A program made the translations under genes and the position numbers. Positions 15,865-24,786 of a stretch of DNA of 64,000 bases are shown in pieces; the stretch's first letter is position 1, and each line of letters begins with the position of its first letter. This stretch comes from Candidatus Bathyarchaeota archaeon (GTDB lineage: Archaea > Thermoproteota > Bathyarchaeia > Bathyarchaeales > Bathycorpusculaceae), in the NCBI GenBank assembly GCA_026014615.1, contig JAOZHZ010000004.1, positions 124,001 to 188,000 on the forward strand. Direction: 5' to 3'. Under the pieces are notes generated by a model. The model was not told the DNA's origin, did not search any database, and saw nothing but the letters and a program-made list of their open reading frames with translations.

Positions 15865-18587
15865 CACCCGTGTCTCTGTTTAAAGTTTCCCTGCTTCAAC
15901 TCAAACGAAAAAAGTTCCGAACAGCTGTCCTTGTTGTAAGCGTGATGCTTGCGCTGAGTCTTCTTGTAGGGCTAAATGCGGGCGTCGATGGACTGCAAAA
16001 AACCTACAACGACTTGGTTGGCAACAGCTTAGGCTACACTGACATTATCGTCAAGTCCAATGTGACAGCCCCAGCCTTCAGCACACAACCACTTGAGTTA
16101 CTGCTCCAAAATGAACCCATCGCGGCTTATTCATTCAGGGTCCAGTATTGGATGCCTTTTGCTTCGGCAGATGGACATTTTAACGGGACAAGCGGTGGAT
16201 ACCTACTTGGAATCAATCCAGAAGCGGACGAGAATTTTGGTTCTTACAAGATTTCCGAAGGCAATTATGCATCCATCACCCAAGCGTTGGAAGAAGGCAA
16301 CAATTCGTGTGTGCTTAGCGAGAGCTTCGCTCAGAGGCTAAACCTGCACGCAGGAGACATATTGATGCTGGGCTACTATAACCTTAGCGAATCCTTGCCT
16401 GCAGCGCCCTCACAAACCCTGAACCTGACCGTTGCATGCATCATACAGGATTACGGCAGAACATACTGGTTTGACCCTGAAGACCCAACCACCTTCAGAA
16501 GGGTCAACTCGGACATAACCATAAACCTGAACGTCGCCCAAGCCCTCTTTTACCTCAATCAGATTGAAGCAATCCAAGCCTACATTCACCTTGAAGACCT
16601 AAAACAAGCCCAAAACGTGCACGCCAGCTTACAAAAGGGGTTAGGCTCCGATTATTCTGTGGGAAACTTGAAAGCGACCATGTACGAAAGCGTCCAACAG
16701 AACTTTTCCACGTACAACACAATCACCTACATCGTCGGCGGCATGGCACTGATGATTGCCGCGATGCTTCTGCTAAACACGATGCTGACTAACGTGAGTG
16801 AACGCAAACGAGAAATCGGCATACTGCGTTCGGTGGGCGCGTCAAAAACGCAGGTGTTTGGCATGTTCATGACGGAGCTGCTGCCAGTCACGCTTCTCGG
16901 CGCCTTGGCTAGCATTCCTTTATCTATGGTCGCAGCAAGCCTAATCACCTCAATTTTGCCCGCAATCTACGTCGACAACGTAGGCACTGCATCTGCCGTG
17001 GAATTTAGTTTCCCTCTTTCGACCTTGATAAGTGGTTTAGCAATCGGCGTAGTCATGACGTTGTTTGTTGGTTTTGTGCCAGCGTTGCTTGCTTGCAGAG
17101 TTAACCCTGTTGAAGCCCTGCATCCCCAAATGCGCAGCTTCCACACAAGAAAAAAAGCGAGGTTTCTGCTGCCCAGCGCAGGTTTTATCCTGACTCTGCT
17201 TGGGCTGTTTCTGGTGCAAAACGGCTTCTCAGCGTCCACTTCATGGTTCCCCACAGCAACCGTCCTGCTCGGATACGTCGCCACGCTAGTAGGCGCTGTA
17301 CTGTTGGCTTCCGCGCTTCTGTCACCGCTTTCGAAAGCGTTTGCGCAACTGTTAAAGCCCTTCATAGCACGCGCCTCCGTTATTGTGCATCGCAATATTC
17401 TGCTGAACTTTAGGCGCTCCGTCTTCTCCTACGGGGCATTAGCCATTTCGATTGCTGTTCTTGTTTCGTTTAGTTCTCTTGTGACAACAGCAGCTTCCTA
17501 TAACTTAGAGGTTGATAAGCAGTCCGTCGGCGCTGACGTTCAGATTTGGGTGAATGCACCAGTCAATTTTGCTGACCAGTTGGAAGCCGTGGAGGGCGTG
17601 CGGAACGTTGCGGGCGTTGGGTACGTCAGTTATAGGCAGAGCAACATGACCTTCAACAGTCACCAGCAAGACAACATAATGATAACAGGCATAGCGTCAG
17701 AGGAGTATTTTGCCACCATTTACGAGACCCACCTGACGAACACGTTAAACGACATGACCACTGAGCAGGTTTACGCCCTTTTGAACGCAGGCGAGGGCAA
17801 AGTCATATTGCAAGATGCGTTAGCCAGAAACTTGACCGTGCAGGTCGGCGACACCCTCACATGGAGCATAACCAACCAAACAGGCACCTACAAGCAAGAC
17901 TTGCAGGTGATTGCTACGGCGGATTTTGTCGCGGGCAGGTGGGAAACAATCTCCAAGTTCGCACAAGGATACTACGCAGCCATAGTCAGCTTCGGTGACA
18001 TGCAAGGGTTTAGGCATTCGCTGTTGGCTTCGAACTTGGACGAGTTCTACGTTTCTCTTGACTCTTCAGCAAACGTAACCCAAGTAGTTAACGATTTAAA
18101 CCAAGCCTGCTACGACGCGGGCTACAGCCCAACCATCTACACAGCCAAAGAGACCTTAGCTCAGACACAGGCGAGTTTTGACCAGACGGAGATGCTGGCG
18201 GTATCGGTGACTGCTTTCTTTTTAGTTGTGGGAGCTTTGGGAATAACCGCAGCTACAGCATACACAGTGGTTGAGCGAAAACGGGAAATCGCTGTCCTGA
18301 CAGCTTTGGGCATGGATAAACGTCAAAATCGAATAGTCATTGCGGGGGAAGCGTTACTGTTGGCGTTCATCGGAACGGTTGTAGGGTTGGTTTCAGGTCT
18401 GGGGCTTTCCCTGTTTGCCATAAACGCGATTCCTTGGTGGGCTAATGCCCCTGCACCTTCGCTGGTTCTGTCACCGTTTACGCTGGCAGTTGCCGTAGTA
18501 GTCATCGTGGTTTCAGCAGTACTAAGCGCGGTTTACCCAGCCAACCGCATATCCAAACTCAACACAGTAGACGCACTCCGAGAATAA
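15861..18587 (+). CDS. FtsX/MacB-type ABC permease, double-length
   Basis: 908 aa from GTG 15861, overlapping the ATPase stop. An N-terminal membrane segment (about 18-38) is followed by an extracytoplasmic MacB-PCD-like region and an FtsX domain with three membrane segments (about 285-400, ending in NPVEAL). A middle pair of segments (about 425-490) precedes a second such unit, whose FtsX domain (about 780-905) ends in NRISKLNTVDALRE. Both FtsX halves carry the typical ERKREI segment (about 300 and 800). The fused two-unit architecture suggests one polypeptide supplies both permease halves. Inner (only) membrane; exports or extracts an unknown substrate. Confidence 0.92.
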   Translation: MTPVSLFKVSLLQLKRKKFRTAVLVVSVMLALSLLVGLNAGVDGLQKTYNDLVGNSLGYTDIIVKSNVTAPAFSTQPLELLLQNEPIAAYSFRVQYWMPFASADGHFNGTSGGYLLGINPEADENFGSYKISEGNYASITQALEEGNNSCVLSESFAQRLNLHAGDILMLGYYNLSESLPAAPSQTLNLTVACIIQDYGRTYWFDPEDPTTFRRVNSDITINLNVAQALFYLNQIEAIQAYIHLEDLKQAQNVHASLQKGLGSDYSVGNLKATMYESVQQNFSTYNTITYIVGGMALMIAAMLLLNTMLTNVSERKREIGILRSVGASKTQVFGMFMTELLPVTLLGALASIPLSMVAASLITSILPAIYVDNVGTASAVEFSFPLSTLISGLAIGVVMTLFVGFVPALLACRVNPVEALHPQMRSFHTRKKARFLLPSAGFILTLLGLFLVQNGFSASTSWFPTATVLLGYVATLVGAVLLASALLSPLSKAFAQLLKPFIARASVIVHRNILLNFRRSVFSYGALAISIAVLVSFSSLVTTAASYNLEVDKQSVGADVQIWVNAPVNFADQLEAVEGVRNVAGVGYVSYRQSNMTFNSHQQDNIMITGIASEEYFATIYETHLTNTLNDMTTEQVYALLNAGEGKVILQDALARNLTVQVGDTLTWSITNQTGTYKQDLQVIATADFVAGRWETISKFAQGYYAAIVSFGDMQGFRHSLLASNLDEFYVSLDSSANVTQVVNDLNQACYDAGYSPTIYTAKETLAQTQASFDQTEMLAVSVTAFFLVVGALGITAATAYTVVERKREIAVLTALGMDKRQNRIVIAGEALLLAFIGTVVGLVSGLGLSLFAINAIPWWANAPAPSLVLSPFTLAVAVVVIVVSAVLSAVYPANRISKLNTVDALRE

Positions 18588-18656
18588 CTAGACTAAAACA
18601 ACTAAAAACAGAATTCAAATACCTACGTATTCAAAAAAGCGGAGAAGAAGAAGCCG

Positions 18657-18884
18657 TTAAAGGGAGGCTTCTTTCCATTTTTTCATGTATCTATCGATTA
18701 TTTCTCGCGCTTGGCGTTCAGTGTTTGGAAGCGGCATCTGGGTGCTTGTTAGGCGGTACTGTAGGTCTGAGTTGTCTTGGCGGTAGTTGACGATTTTGAA
18801 GTTGATTTTGATGTTTGACTGTGCGAGTTCTTGGGCGATTTCTTGTTCAGCTTTCTTTAGATTCTGAGGGACAAACAGGGTCAT
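18657..18884 (-). CDS. Small conserved-looking hypothetical protein (75 aa)
   Basis: 75 aa with a strong ribosome-binding site (minus strand AAAGGAGACC) about 8 nt before ATG 18884, which supports real translation. Sequence is charged and helical (NLKKAEQEIAQELAQSNIKI, EIIDRYMKKWKEASL), without Cys or membrane segments. I do not recognise a family. It lies alone downstream of the barrel-protein gene on the same strand with a 286-bp gap, so cotranscription is uncertain. Confidence 0.65.
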   Translation of the reverse strand: MTLFVPQNLKKAEQEIAQELAQSNIKINFKIVNYRQDNSDLQYRLTSTQMPLPNTERQAREIIDRYMKKWKEASL

Positions 18885-19170
18885 GGTTTTAGGTCTCCTT
18901 TCGAGTGGGTCTTTTTTCCAAAAATGGGTTTGGCAGATTAGGGTTGGTTAACCCAGCGTGGACGTTTAAAAATGGCTTTACTGGGGAATGAGGGGACATG
19001 TTTTCCGCGCCTTCGTAAAGTCCTAATCCACCAATCATCAAGAGTTCAGGAAACATGACAATACTTACTCTGGACGCCTAATAGGAATATGTGACTTCAA
19101 AGCGCAACAACAAATAATCTGAAAAAGTAGCCTAAAGAGAAACTGAAGAAAGGAAAAGAGGGTGAAGAAA

Positions 19171-20088
19171 TTATGCTTTTTGCATTTTTTCCCAGCAGTT
19201 GAACAGTTCGAGGACTTCGTCACCGCCGTGGCCCTTGAGGAACTCGCGGGTTTTGGTGTCTGCGACTGCTCTTCTCTGGAATTCGTGTATGTATTCGGCT
19301 TTTTCGGCTAGGAAGATGATGCCGTCTACGCCTTGCCTTGCGACGCGTGTTGCGACTGTCATGATTTGGTTTGCGGGTGCTACGGTGTCCCAAGTTTCGT
19401 TTGGTCCACGGACATAGAAGTTCACGAAAAACGGCTTCTTCAGAACGCTCTTAAAGCCACGTGCGATGGTTTCCCAGTACCATGGAGTCGGATAAGCCTT
19501 GCTGAACATGGGGATAACGAAGTAGTCGGTGTAGTCTGCCATGGCGTCAAAGTCGTATCCAAAGCGTGTCCTGCCTAGCAACGGGTCAGGCAGAATGTTT
19601 ACGTACAGAGGTTTGTCTGGGACGATTTCCTTTACTTCGGCTAGGAAGTCGGTGACGGTTTTGGCTCTCCAGTCAACCCAGCTTAAGCCGCTTTTGCGTT
19701 GTTTTTCGATACATCGGGGGCAAGTGCAGAAGCCTTGGTCTGCGAAGTGCTGGCTGCTGATGCTTATGCCGGGTGTGGTTTTGGCGCTTTCAGCGATGAT
19801 TTTTAGGTTGTACTCGCGGGCTTCAGGGTTAGTCATGCAGACGACGTCCCAGCGGAGGTTGTAGCGTTTGTTAGTGCGCAGTGATGGACCATTTGCGCTT
19901 ACAGAGACCCAGTCGGGGCGTTTTGCAGCCATGAAGTTGTCGCCGAAACACGCAATGTTAGTGTACATTTCAGGGTTTGGTTTTCCAACAATTCCAGATT
20001 CAGATTTCAGACGGTAGAAGTTAATGTCTACGCCTGCAGCTGGTTCGGGTTCATATAAGAAAACTCCGGATTTCAAGTTATTCACCAT
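19171..20088 (-). CDS. Predicted barrel protein with FCxCPRC motif, paralogue A
   Basis: 305 aa, no signal peptide. The pattern of strands and conserved blocks resembles uncharacterised glycoside-hydrolase-like TIM barrels. A central FCTCPRC cluster (about 120-126) is followed by SGLSWVDWRAKTVTDFLAEV and, further on, PDPLLGRTRFGYDFDAM and a YFVIPMFSK strand. The protein at 21528-22418 shares all these blocks in the same order. The Cys group could bind a metal or Fe-S cluster. It lies 51 bp after a CbiZ-like gene on the same strand and is probably cotranscribed with it and a ferredoxin. I do not recognise a named function. Confidence 0.75.
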   Translation of the reverse strand: MVNNLKSGVFLYEPEPAAGVDINFYRLKSESGIVGKPNPEMYTNIACFGDNFMAAKRPDWVSVSANGPSLRTNKRYNLRWDVVCMTNPEAREYNLKIIAESAKTTPGISISSQHFADQGFCTCPRCIEKQRKSGLSWVDWRAKTVTDFLAEVKEIVPDKPLYVNILPDPLLGRTRFGYDFDAMADYTDYFVIPMFSKAYPTPWYWETIARGFKSVLKKPFFVNFYVRGPNETWDTVAPANQIMTVATRVARQGVDGIIFLAEKAEYIHEFQRRAVADTKTREFLKGHGGDEVLELFNCWEKMQKA

Positions 20089-20139
20089 TATGTGTCCTTG
20101 TTCTTACCGCAAAAGGATTTTGCAGCATATTTAAGGCTT

Positions 20140-21243
20140 TCAGTTTTCCCTTCTCGCCAACGCATTTTTCGCCAATTCAAGAAGAGCAAATTTTAGAAAC
20201 GGCGGCAAACCCACCGCGTCTGCATCGGCATCGGTGATTGTTTGAAGCGGACGGGTACAGTTCTGTTTTGATAGAAGCGCACCGAAATCTCTGCCGACGG
20301 ATTTTAGGTCACTGAACTGCGGTGGAAGAAGCCCCTTTTCGAATTCCTCGTTAAGCTTAACCGCCGCAAGCACTGCAGAAGCAAACACAGCGTCCTCGCG
20401 AATCAGTTGGGAGAACAAAGCTGCCAGTTCCTGCTTGTCCACGTTCAAACTTTTAGCTTTGGATAACTCAAACGCCAACTGCCTAATCGACAGGTGCCTA
20501 GCGTCAAGACGCGAAAGAAGCGACCTGTGGGGGCTGCATTCTTTGCCTTTGGCTATGGCTTCTTTGACGGCTTTTTTGGTGCAGTAACCCACCAGCTGCC
20601 CCAGCGGAGAGGCAGGTCCCCCGTAAACTATGGGTTCGCCGCGTCCAGTTTCAGCTACTACGATAGCGTCGGTTATGGTTCCTGTTGCAACGTCGCCTGT
20701 GTAGCGGCTTCTGATGTCCAACTCCAGCATAGCCGCGGTTTTGGCTTCTGTCGCCGTGATTATGTTTCCTACCAGACAGCTTTCAGTGGGGTTGCCGTCG
20801 ATAAGCACAATAATGTTGATTGTGCCGCCGATGTCATGCGTATTCATCTCTTCCCCAGACGCCTCCGCGAAATTGCATGTGTTACCTGCGTCGTCAGCCG
20901 CAGTGGCGATGACACTTACACCGATACCGTCTACCCTCTTGGATGCCAAAGCAAAATTGCGCACACAAGCAGCCGTAACCATGCTGATGAAACCATTCTG
21001 AACGCCTATTTTTTTGGATGAATCCGCCACCAAAACGTCGGGGTCAGCGTGCAGGTTGCCGTCTCCGTAGTTTTTAGGAACCTCAATGTTTAGAATGCCG
21101 CGGGTTTTTTTTATGCCTCCACCATTGTAGAAGGCTGAGCTTACCGTGCTGAGGGGCTCCTCGGAGAGGACAGCCAAAACGTTTTCTTGAAGAACTAGTT
21201 TTGTGCCTTTTGCTTCAAGCGTGAATTCTTTCAGGAAAGTCAC
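20140..21243 (-). CDS. cbiZ: CbiZ-like adenosylcobinamide amidohydrolase
   Basis: 367 aa. The first ~250 residues carry CbiZ-family blocks: VSSAFYNGGGIKKTRGILN, GFISMVTAACVRNFALA, then GTINIIVLIDGNPTESCLV and ITATEAKTAAMLELDIRSRY with ATGTITDAIVV. CbiZ opens the amide bond of adenosylcobinamide so that archaea can salvage corrinoids. The C-terminal ~110 residues (SLLSRLDARHLSIRQLAFEL onward) are an additional helical region not expected in a minimal CbiZ. The gene overlaps a 2[4Fe-4S] ferredoxin by 4 nt, an unusual partner, so a different amidohydrolase-like reaction in this subgroup is possible. Family call firm, exact substrate inferred. Confidence 0.75.
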   Translation of the reverse strand: MTFLKEFTLEAKGTKLVLQENVLAVLSEEPLSTVSSAFYNGGGIKKTRGILNIEVPKNYGDGNLHADPDVLVADSSKKIGVQNGFISMVTAACVRNFALASKRVDGIGVSVIATAADDAGNTCNFAEASGEEMNTHDIGGTINIIVLIDGNPTESCLVGNIITATEAKTAAMLELDIRSRYTGDVATGTITDAIVVAETGRGEPIVYGGPASPLGQLVGYCTKKAVKEAIAKGKECSPHRSLLSRLDARHLSIRQLAFELSKAKSLNVDKQELAALFSQLIREDAVFASAVLAAVKLNEEFEKGLLPPQFSDLKSVGRDFGALLSKQNCTRPLQTITDADADAVGLPPFLKFALLELAKNALARREN

Positions 21244-21464
21244 CTTAGGTCAGTTTTGATTTTCTTGTTTACCGTGATGGCTTTGGCTGGGCATAAGTCT
21301 GCGCATACACCGCACTGGGTACAGGCTTTTTCGTCAACGACGCGGGGTTTTTTGTTTTCGCCCTCCTCAAGTATGCCAACGGGGCAAACCCCAACGCAGA
21401 GTAACCCTAAACAAGAAATACATTTTGCGTGGTCAATTGTTACATGTGCCCTATGCGTAACCAT
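21240..21464 (-). CDS. 2[4Fe-4S] ferredoxin
   Basis: 74 aa. Two cluster motifs are visible: CISCLGLLCVGVCP, with two extra residues between its second and third Cys, and CTQCGVCADLCP. The first thus departs from the standard CxxCxxC spacing, as in some specialised ferredoxins. A short lysine-rich tail follows. It overlaps the CbiZ-like gene by 4 nt and is divergent from the second barrel protein, with only 63 bp between. An electron-transfer partner for the neighbouring enzymes is inferred. Confidence 0.9.
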   Translation of the reverse strand: MVTHRAHVTIDHAKCISCLGLLCVGVCPVGILEEGENKKPRVVDEKACTQCGVCADLCPAKAITVNKKIKTDLR

Positions 21465-21527
21465 CGGGAATCAACAGTTTAATAAGCCCCACAGATATAT
21501 TTGTTGCGCGCGGAGTGAGAGACCACC

Positions 21528-22418
21528 ATGAAAATCGGATTAGTCACCTACACACCAGAAAAAGTTCCCGGTTACGAAATGCATGTGTACTACTCAAAAT
21601 GGGCAGACGGACAAGCCTTCCCAGCCGCCAAGCACATGCAAAACGACGCCACATGCTTCTGTGACGCAAAAGCCATACGGGAAGACCCTAGCATCGCCGC
21701 AGTTTCCAAGCAAGGAGCTGCCCTGCGGAAAAACAGATTATTCAACATGCCCTTTGATTACGTCTGCCCCACTCATCCCCAGTACCGCCAGAAGGTTCTG
21801 GACTACGTGAAAAGCTTAAACAGGGAAAACATTGAGGGCGTCACCATGAACCTTTACCATTTCCCTGACCAAGAATTCTGTATCTGCCCCAGATGCTTAA
21901 AACTATGGAAAGAGAGCGGTTTAGAGTGGGTTGATTGGCGAGCCAAAGTGGTCACTGAATTCCTCGCCGAAGCCAAAGCCCTAACTAAGGGCACTTTTGC
22001 GGTGGAAATGTTCCCTGACCCCCTTATGGCTAAGGAGCGGTTTGGCATAGACTTTGAAGCCATCGCCCCACTGGTTGATTATTTCCATGTGCCACTTTCG
22101 TCGAGGGATTACTTGACAAACTACTGGGTAGACCTGCTGACACGAGACTTCATCAAGCTGCTTAAGAAGCCGGTGGTGGTGGAGCTCAGCGGTGAAATGC
22201 TAAACGACGAAAAAACCGACGCCCTGCTGAAGACAGTGGCTTACTTGAGCCGACATGACTTGTTGGGTGTCCTGTTGCTAGTGCATGACTCTGAAAACGC
22301 TAAACAAATAGCCAAGTTCGCTGTGCAGGACAGTGGCTTCCGTAACTGGCTTAGCAGGTATGAGTTGCCTGAGATGACGCGGATAGTGGAGAACTGGGAA
22401 AAAATCTACAAAGAGTAA
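21528..22418 (+). CDS. Predicted barrel protein with FCICPRC motif, paralogue B
   Basis: 296 aa from ATG 21528. It aligns with the 19171-20088 protein across its length. Shared blocks include FCICPRCLKLWKESGLEWVD, WRAKVVTEFLAEAKAL, FPDPLMAKERFGIDFEAI and a final WEKIYKE. Additional cysteines occur in DATCFCDAK near residue 45. No signal peptide, so cytoplasmic. Divergently transcribed from the ferredoxin-CbiZ-paralogue A operon, so the four genes flank one 63-bp control region. The likely fold is a glycoside-hydrolase-like TIM barrel with a metal-binding Cys cluster; function unknown. Confidence 0.75.
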   Translation: MKIGLVTYTPEKVPGYEMHVYYSKWADGQAFPAAKHMQNDATCFCDAKAIREDPSIAAVSKQGAALRKNRLFNMPFDYVCPTHPQYRQKVLDYVKSLNRENIEGVTMNLYHFPDQEFCICPRCLKLWKESGLEWVDWRAKVVTEFLAEAKALTKGTFAVEMFPDPLMAKERFGIDFEAIAPLVDYFHVPLSSRDYLTNYWVDLLTRDFIKLLKKPVVVELSGEMLNDEKTDALLKTVAYLSRHDLLGVLLLVHDSENAKQIAKFAVQDSGFRNWLSRYELPEMTRIVENWEKIYKE

Positions 22419-22421
22419 ACC

Positions 22422-22450
22422 AGTTTTTCTTTATTTTTGACTTTTTCGCT
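22422..22450 (+). terminator. T-rich transcription end
   Basis: tttttctttatttttgactttttc follows the stop of paralogue B, typical of archaeal oligo-T termination. Confidence 0.5.
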
Positions 22451-22528
22451 ACTTATATAGGATAATTCGATTATTTTTTTCAAGTTAAAAGCCCTGTTCA
22501 GAATCAAGGCCTGCCCTGTTTGGTAACT

Positions 22529-22537
22529 CTTATAAGT
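22529..22537 (+). promoter_or_regulatory. TATA box deciding a leaderless start
   Basis: tcttataag is centred about 27 bp before ATG 22560. The track start (GTG 22536) would sit on the TATA box, so the ATG is the better start and the mRNA is probably leaderless. Confidence 0.6.
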
Positions 22538-22559
22538 GCAAGATAGCTCATTTGGAAAT

Positions 22560-23138
22560 ATGTTTTATGACAGCAAGAAATTGGCGGGTCTACTGCTTTT
22601 TGTTGGCGGTGTACAAAGCGTCTTGTCCATTATTATTGCTGAGACGCGTTATCCGGGCTACAGTGTAGCAAACAACTACATCAGCGACTTAGGCGTGAAC
22701 CCACACTCAGCCTTCATCTTCAACACTTCCACCCTGATACTGGGCTTACTAACTATCGCCGCAGCCTACAACATCCAACGCGCGTTCAGCAACCGCGTCT
22801 TCACGGCAACCATAGCCTTAGCAGGCATCGGAGCGGCAGGAGTAGGCTTATTCAACGAACTCCACCTCATACCACACTACACCTCAGCGATAACAACATT
22901 TCTTTTCGGCGCAATATCCGCCGTCTACTCCATAAGAATAATAAAACCACCGCTCGGATACGCCTCATTAGCGTTAGGCGCCATAGCACTTGCAGCAATT
23001 GTCTTTGCCGTGTTACGTATGGATCTTGGTTTAGGCGTCGGCGGAATGGAACGCATCATTGCCTACCCGACGCTGATGTGGATAATCGGCTTCGGCGGCT
23101 ATCTTATTGGAACCTCAGCAGGCTCCACAAAAAATTAG
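22560..23138 (+). CDS. DUF998-family membrane protein
   Basis: About 192 aa with six predicted hydrophobic segments. The early motif NYISDLGVNP is the hallmark of the DUF998 family of small integral membrane proteins; later GVGLFNE and a GLGVGGMERI loop also fit. Start chosen at ATG 22560 because the TATA box lies at 22529-22537. No function is established for the family. The gene is convergent with the amidohydrolase gene, the two ORFs overlapping by 4 nt at their 3' ends. Confidence 0.82.
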   Translation: MFYDSKKLAGLLLFVGGVQSVLSIIIAETRYPGYSVANNYISDLGVNPHSAFIFNTSTLILGLLTIAAAYNIQRAFSNRVFTATIALAGIGAAGVGLFNELHLIPHYTSAITTFLFGAISAVYSIRIIKPPLGYASLALGAIALAAIVFAVLRMDLGLGVGGMERIIAYPTLMWIIGFGGYLIGTSAGSTKN

Positions 23139-24727
23139 TTACGAGAATACGCCACTTTTCCGCCTATCACCGTCATTTCCACAGCGATATCTTGAATTTG
23201 ACTAATAGGAACCTCATGAGGGTCTTGAGCAAGCACTGTAAAATCAGCGAGTTTGCCCTCTTCAATGGAGCCTTTCACTTTTTCTTCACCGGAAGCCCAT
23301 GCGGCCTGAGTGGTGTACATCTGCAACGCCTCATCAACGCTCAACTGTTCCTCGGGATAAAACCGCCTCGTAACCGCAGACTGGATACCCAACATCGGGT
23401 TCAGGGGCTCCATGGGACAGTCACTACCGCCGCAGACACAGACGCCTTCACCGAAAAGCGTTTTCAATGGATAAAGCCAACGCGCCCGTTCTTCGCCAAG
23501 ATGTTCCACAGCGTCATAAACGGAGAACTCCGATACCGCAACCAACGGCTGCACTGAAACAACCACTTTGGCTTTTTTAAGACGCTGAATAAGGGCGGGA
23601 TTAAGAAGTGCCGCTGGGTCTATGCGGTGCCTCCCTTTGTCGTCGGCGGATTCTATGACGTTTAACGCTGCATCCACGGCTTTGTCGCCCATGGCGTGCA
23701 TAACCAACTGGAAACCCCGTTCAACCACGTTTTTTGCGGAAGCAGCCAAATCCTTTTGAGGAGACGTTAACTTGCCGCTGCCCTGTGCATCACCTAAGTA
23801 AGGCTTAGCCAAAGCCGCCGTCCGAGAAGCCAAGTAGCCGTCAGCGCAGACTTCGACTCCTCCAATCTTTGCAGAACCTTTCTCTAATCCTTCCAGCAAC
23901 CCAGAATCGCTAAGCAGGTTTGCAGGAATCACCATGTACACACGCAGAGGCATTTTCCCCGCTTCCAAGAGGCGTTTGAGGATTTGCACATCCATCGCCG
24001 ATTCAGCCAACCAATGAATACTCGTTATGCCCGCCTGCACAATTTTCTCGCAAGCCAAAGCCGCAGCATCAACAAGCTCGTCTAGAGTTGGCTCAGGAAC
24101 CATCTTCCAAACCAAATCCGTGGCGGTTTCCCTCAAAATGCCTGTTGGCTCGCCTTTTCCGTTTCTGTCGATGAATCCGCCCAGAGGCGCCTCGGTTGCT
24201 TTGGTTACGCCCGCCAACTCCAAAGCTTTACTGTTCACTAACGCGATTTGCCCGTTTTGGTGGTAAAAAAGCACGGGGTTATTTGGGGAAATCACGTCTA
24301 AGTCGTGTCGTGTGGGTAACCGTTTTTCAGTGAAGCGGGTTTCGTTCCAGCCTCTGCCAACCACCCACTTATCAGGCTGCATACCTTCTAAACGGCTACC
24401 GAGAAGTACCTGCATTTGGCTGATGGAGTTCGCCGCTAAATCCATCCACATCAGAAACCTGCCAAAATCCGCTACATGAATGTGCGTGTCGATAAAACCC
24501 GGCAGCACGGTTCTGCCGTCTAGGTAAACGATTTGCGTGTCTTTTCCGATTAGATAGGTGACTTCTTCGGTGGTGTCGACCTTGATGATTTGGTCGCCTT
24601 TGACTGCAACGGCTTCAGCGCAAGCTAAGGATTTGTTCATTGTGTAGATTTTGCCGTCGATTAACGCGAGGTCAGCTAACGTTTCACCGTTCACCGTTAC
24701 AATCCCTTTTGCAACTGTTCGTGACAA
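23135..24727 (-). CDS. YtcJ-like amidohydrolase (amidohydrolase family 3)
   Basis: 530 aa. The metal-binding HxH is in PGFIDTHIHVADF (about 75-87). Later family landmarks are NPVLFYHQNGQIALVNSKAL, FIDRNGKGEPTGILRE, a VMHAMGDKAVDAAL histidine and CGGSDCPMEPLNPMLGIQ with the C-terminal catalytic aspartate. It ends with the small beta-sandwich part (GSIEEGKLADFTVL). YtcJ-like enzymes hydrolyse C-N bonds in amides of uncertain nature. Cytoplasmic, monocistronic or paired with the upstream glycosyltransferase (59-bp gap). Confidence 0.9.
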   Translation of the reverse strand: MSRTVAKGIVTVNGETLADLALIDGKIYTMNKSLACAEAVAVKGDQIIKVDTTEEVTYLIGKDTQIVYLDGRTVLPGFIDTHIHVADFGRFLMWMDLAANSISQMQVLLGSRLEGMQPDKWVVGRGWNETRFTEKRLPTRHDLDVISPNNPVLFYHQNGQIALVNSKALELAGVTKATEAPLGGFIDRNGKGEPTGILRETATDLVWKMVPEPTLDELVDAAALACEKIVQAGITSIHWLAESAMDVQILKRLLEAGKMPLRVYMVIPANLLSDSGLLEGLEKGSAKIGGVEVCADGYLASRTAALAKPYLGDAQGSGKLTSPQKDLAASAKNVVERGFQLVMHAMGDKAVDAALNVIESADDKGRHRIDPAALLNPALIQRLKKAKVVVSVQPLVAVSEFSVYDAVEHLGEERARWLYPLKTLFGEGVCVCGGSDCPMEPLNPMLGIQSAVTRRFYPEEQLSVDEALQMYTTQAAWASGEEKVKGSIEEGKLADFTVLAQDPHEVPISQIQDIAVEMTVIGGKVAYSRN

Positions 24728-24786
24728 ACTCAGGTCAGGCTTACTTTAAAAAGGCATCTGGTCAACCGACCCAAACCCTGTTTAGG

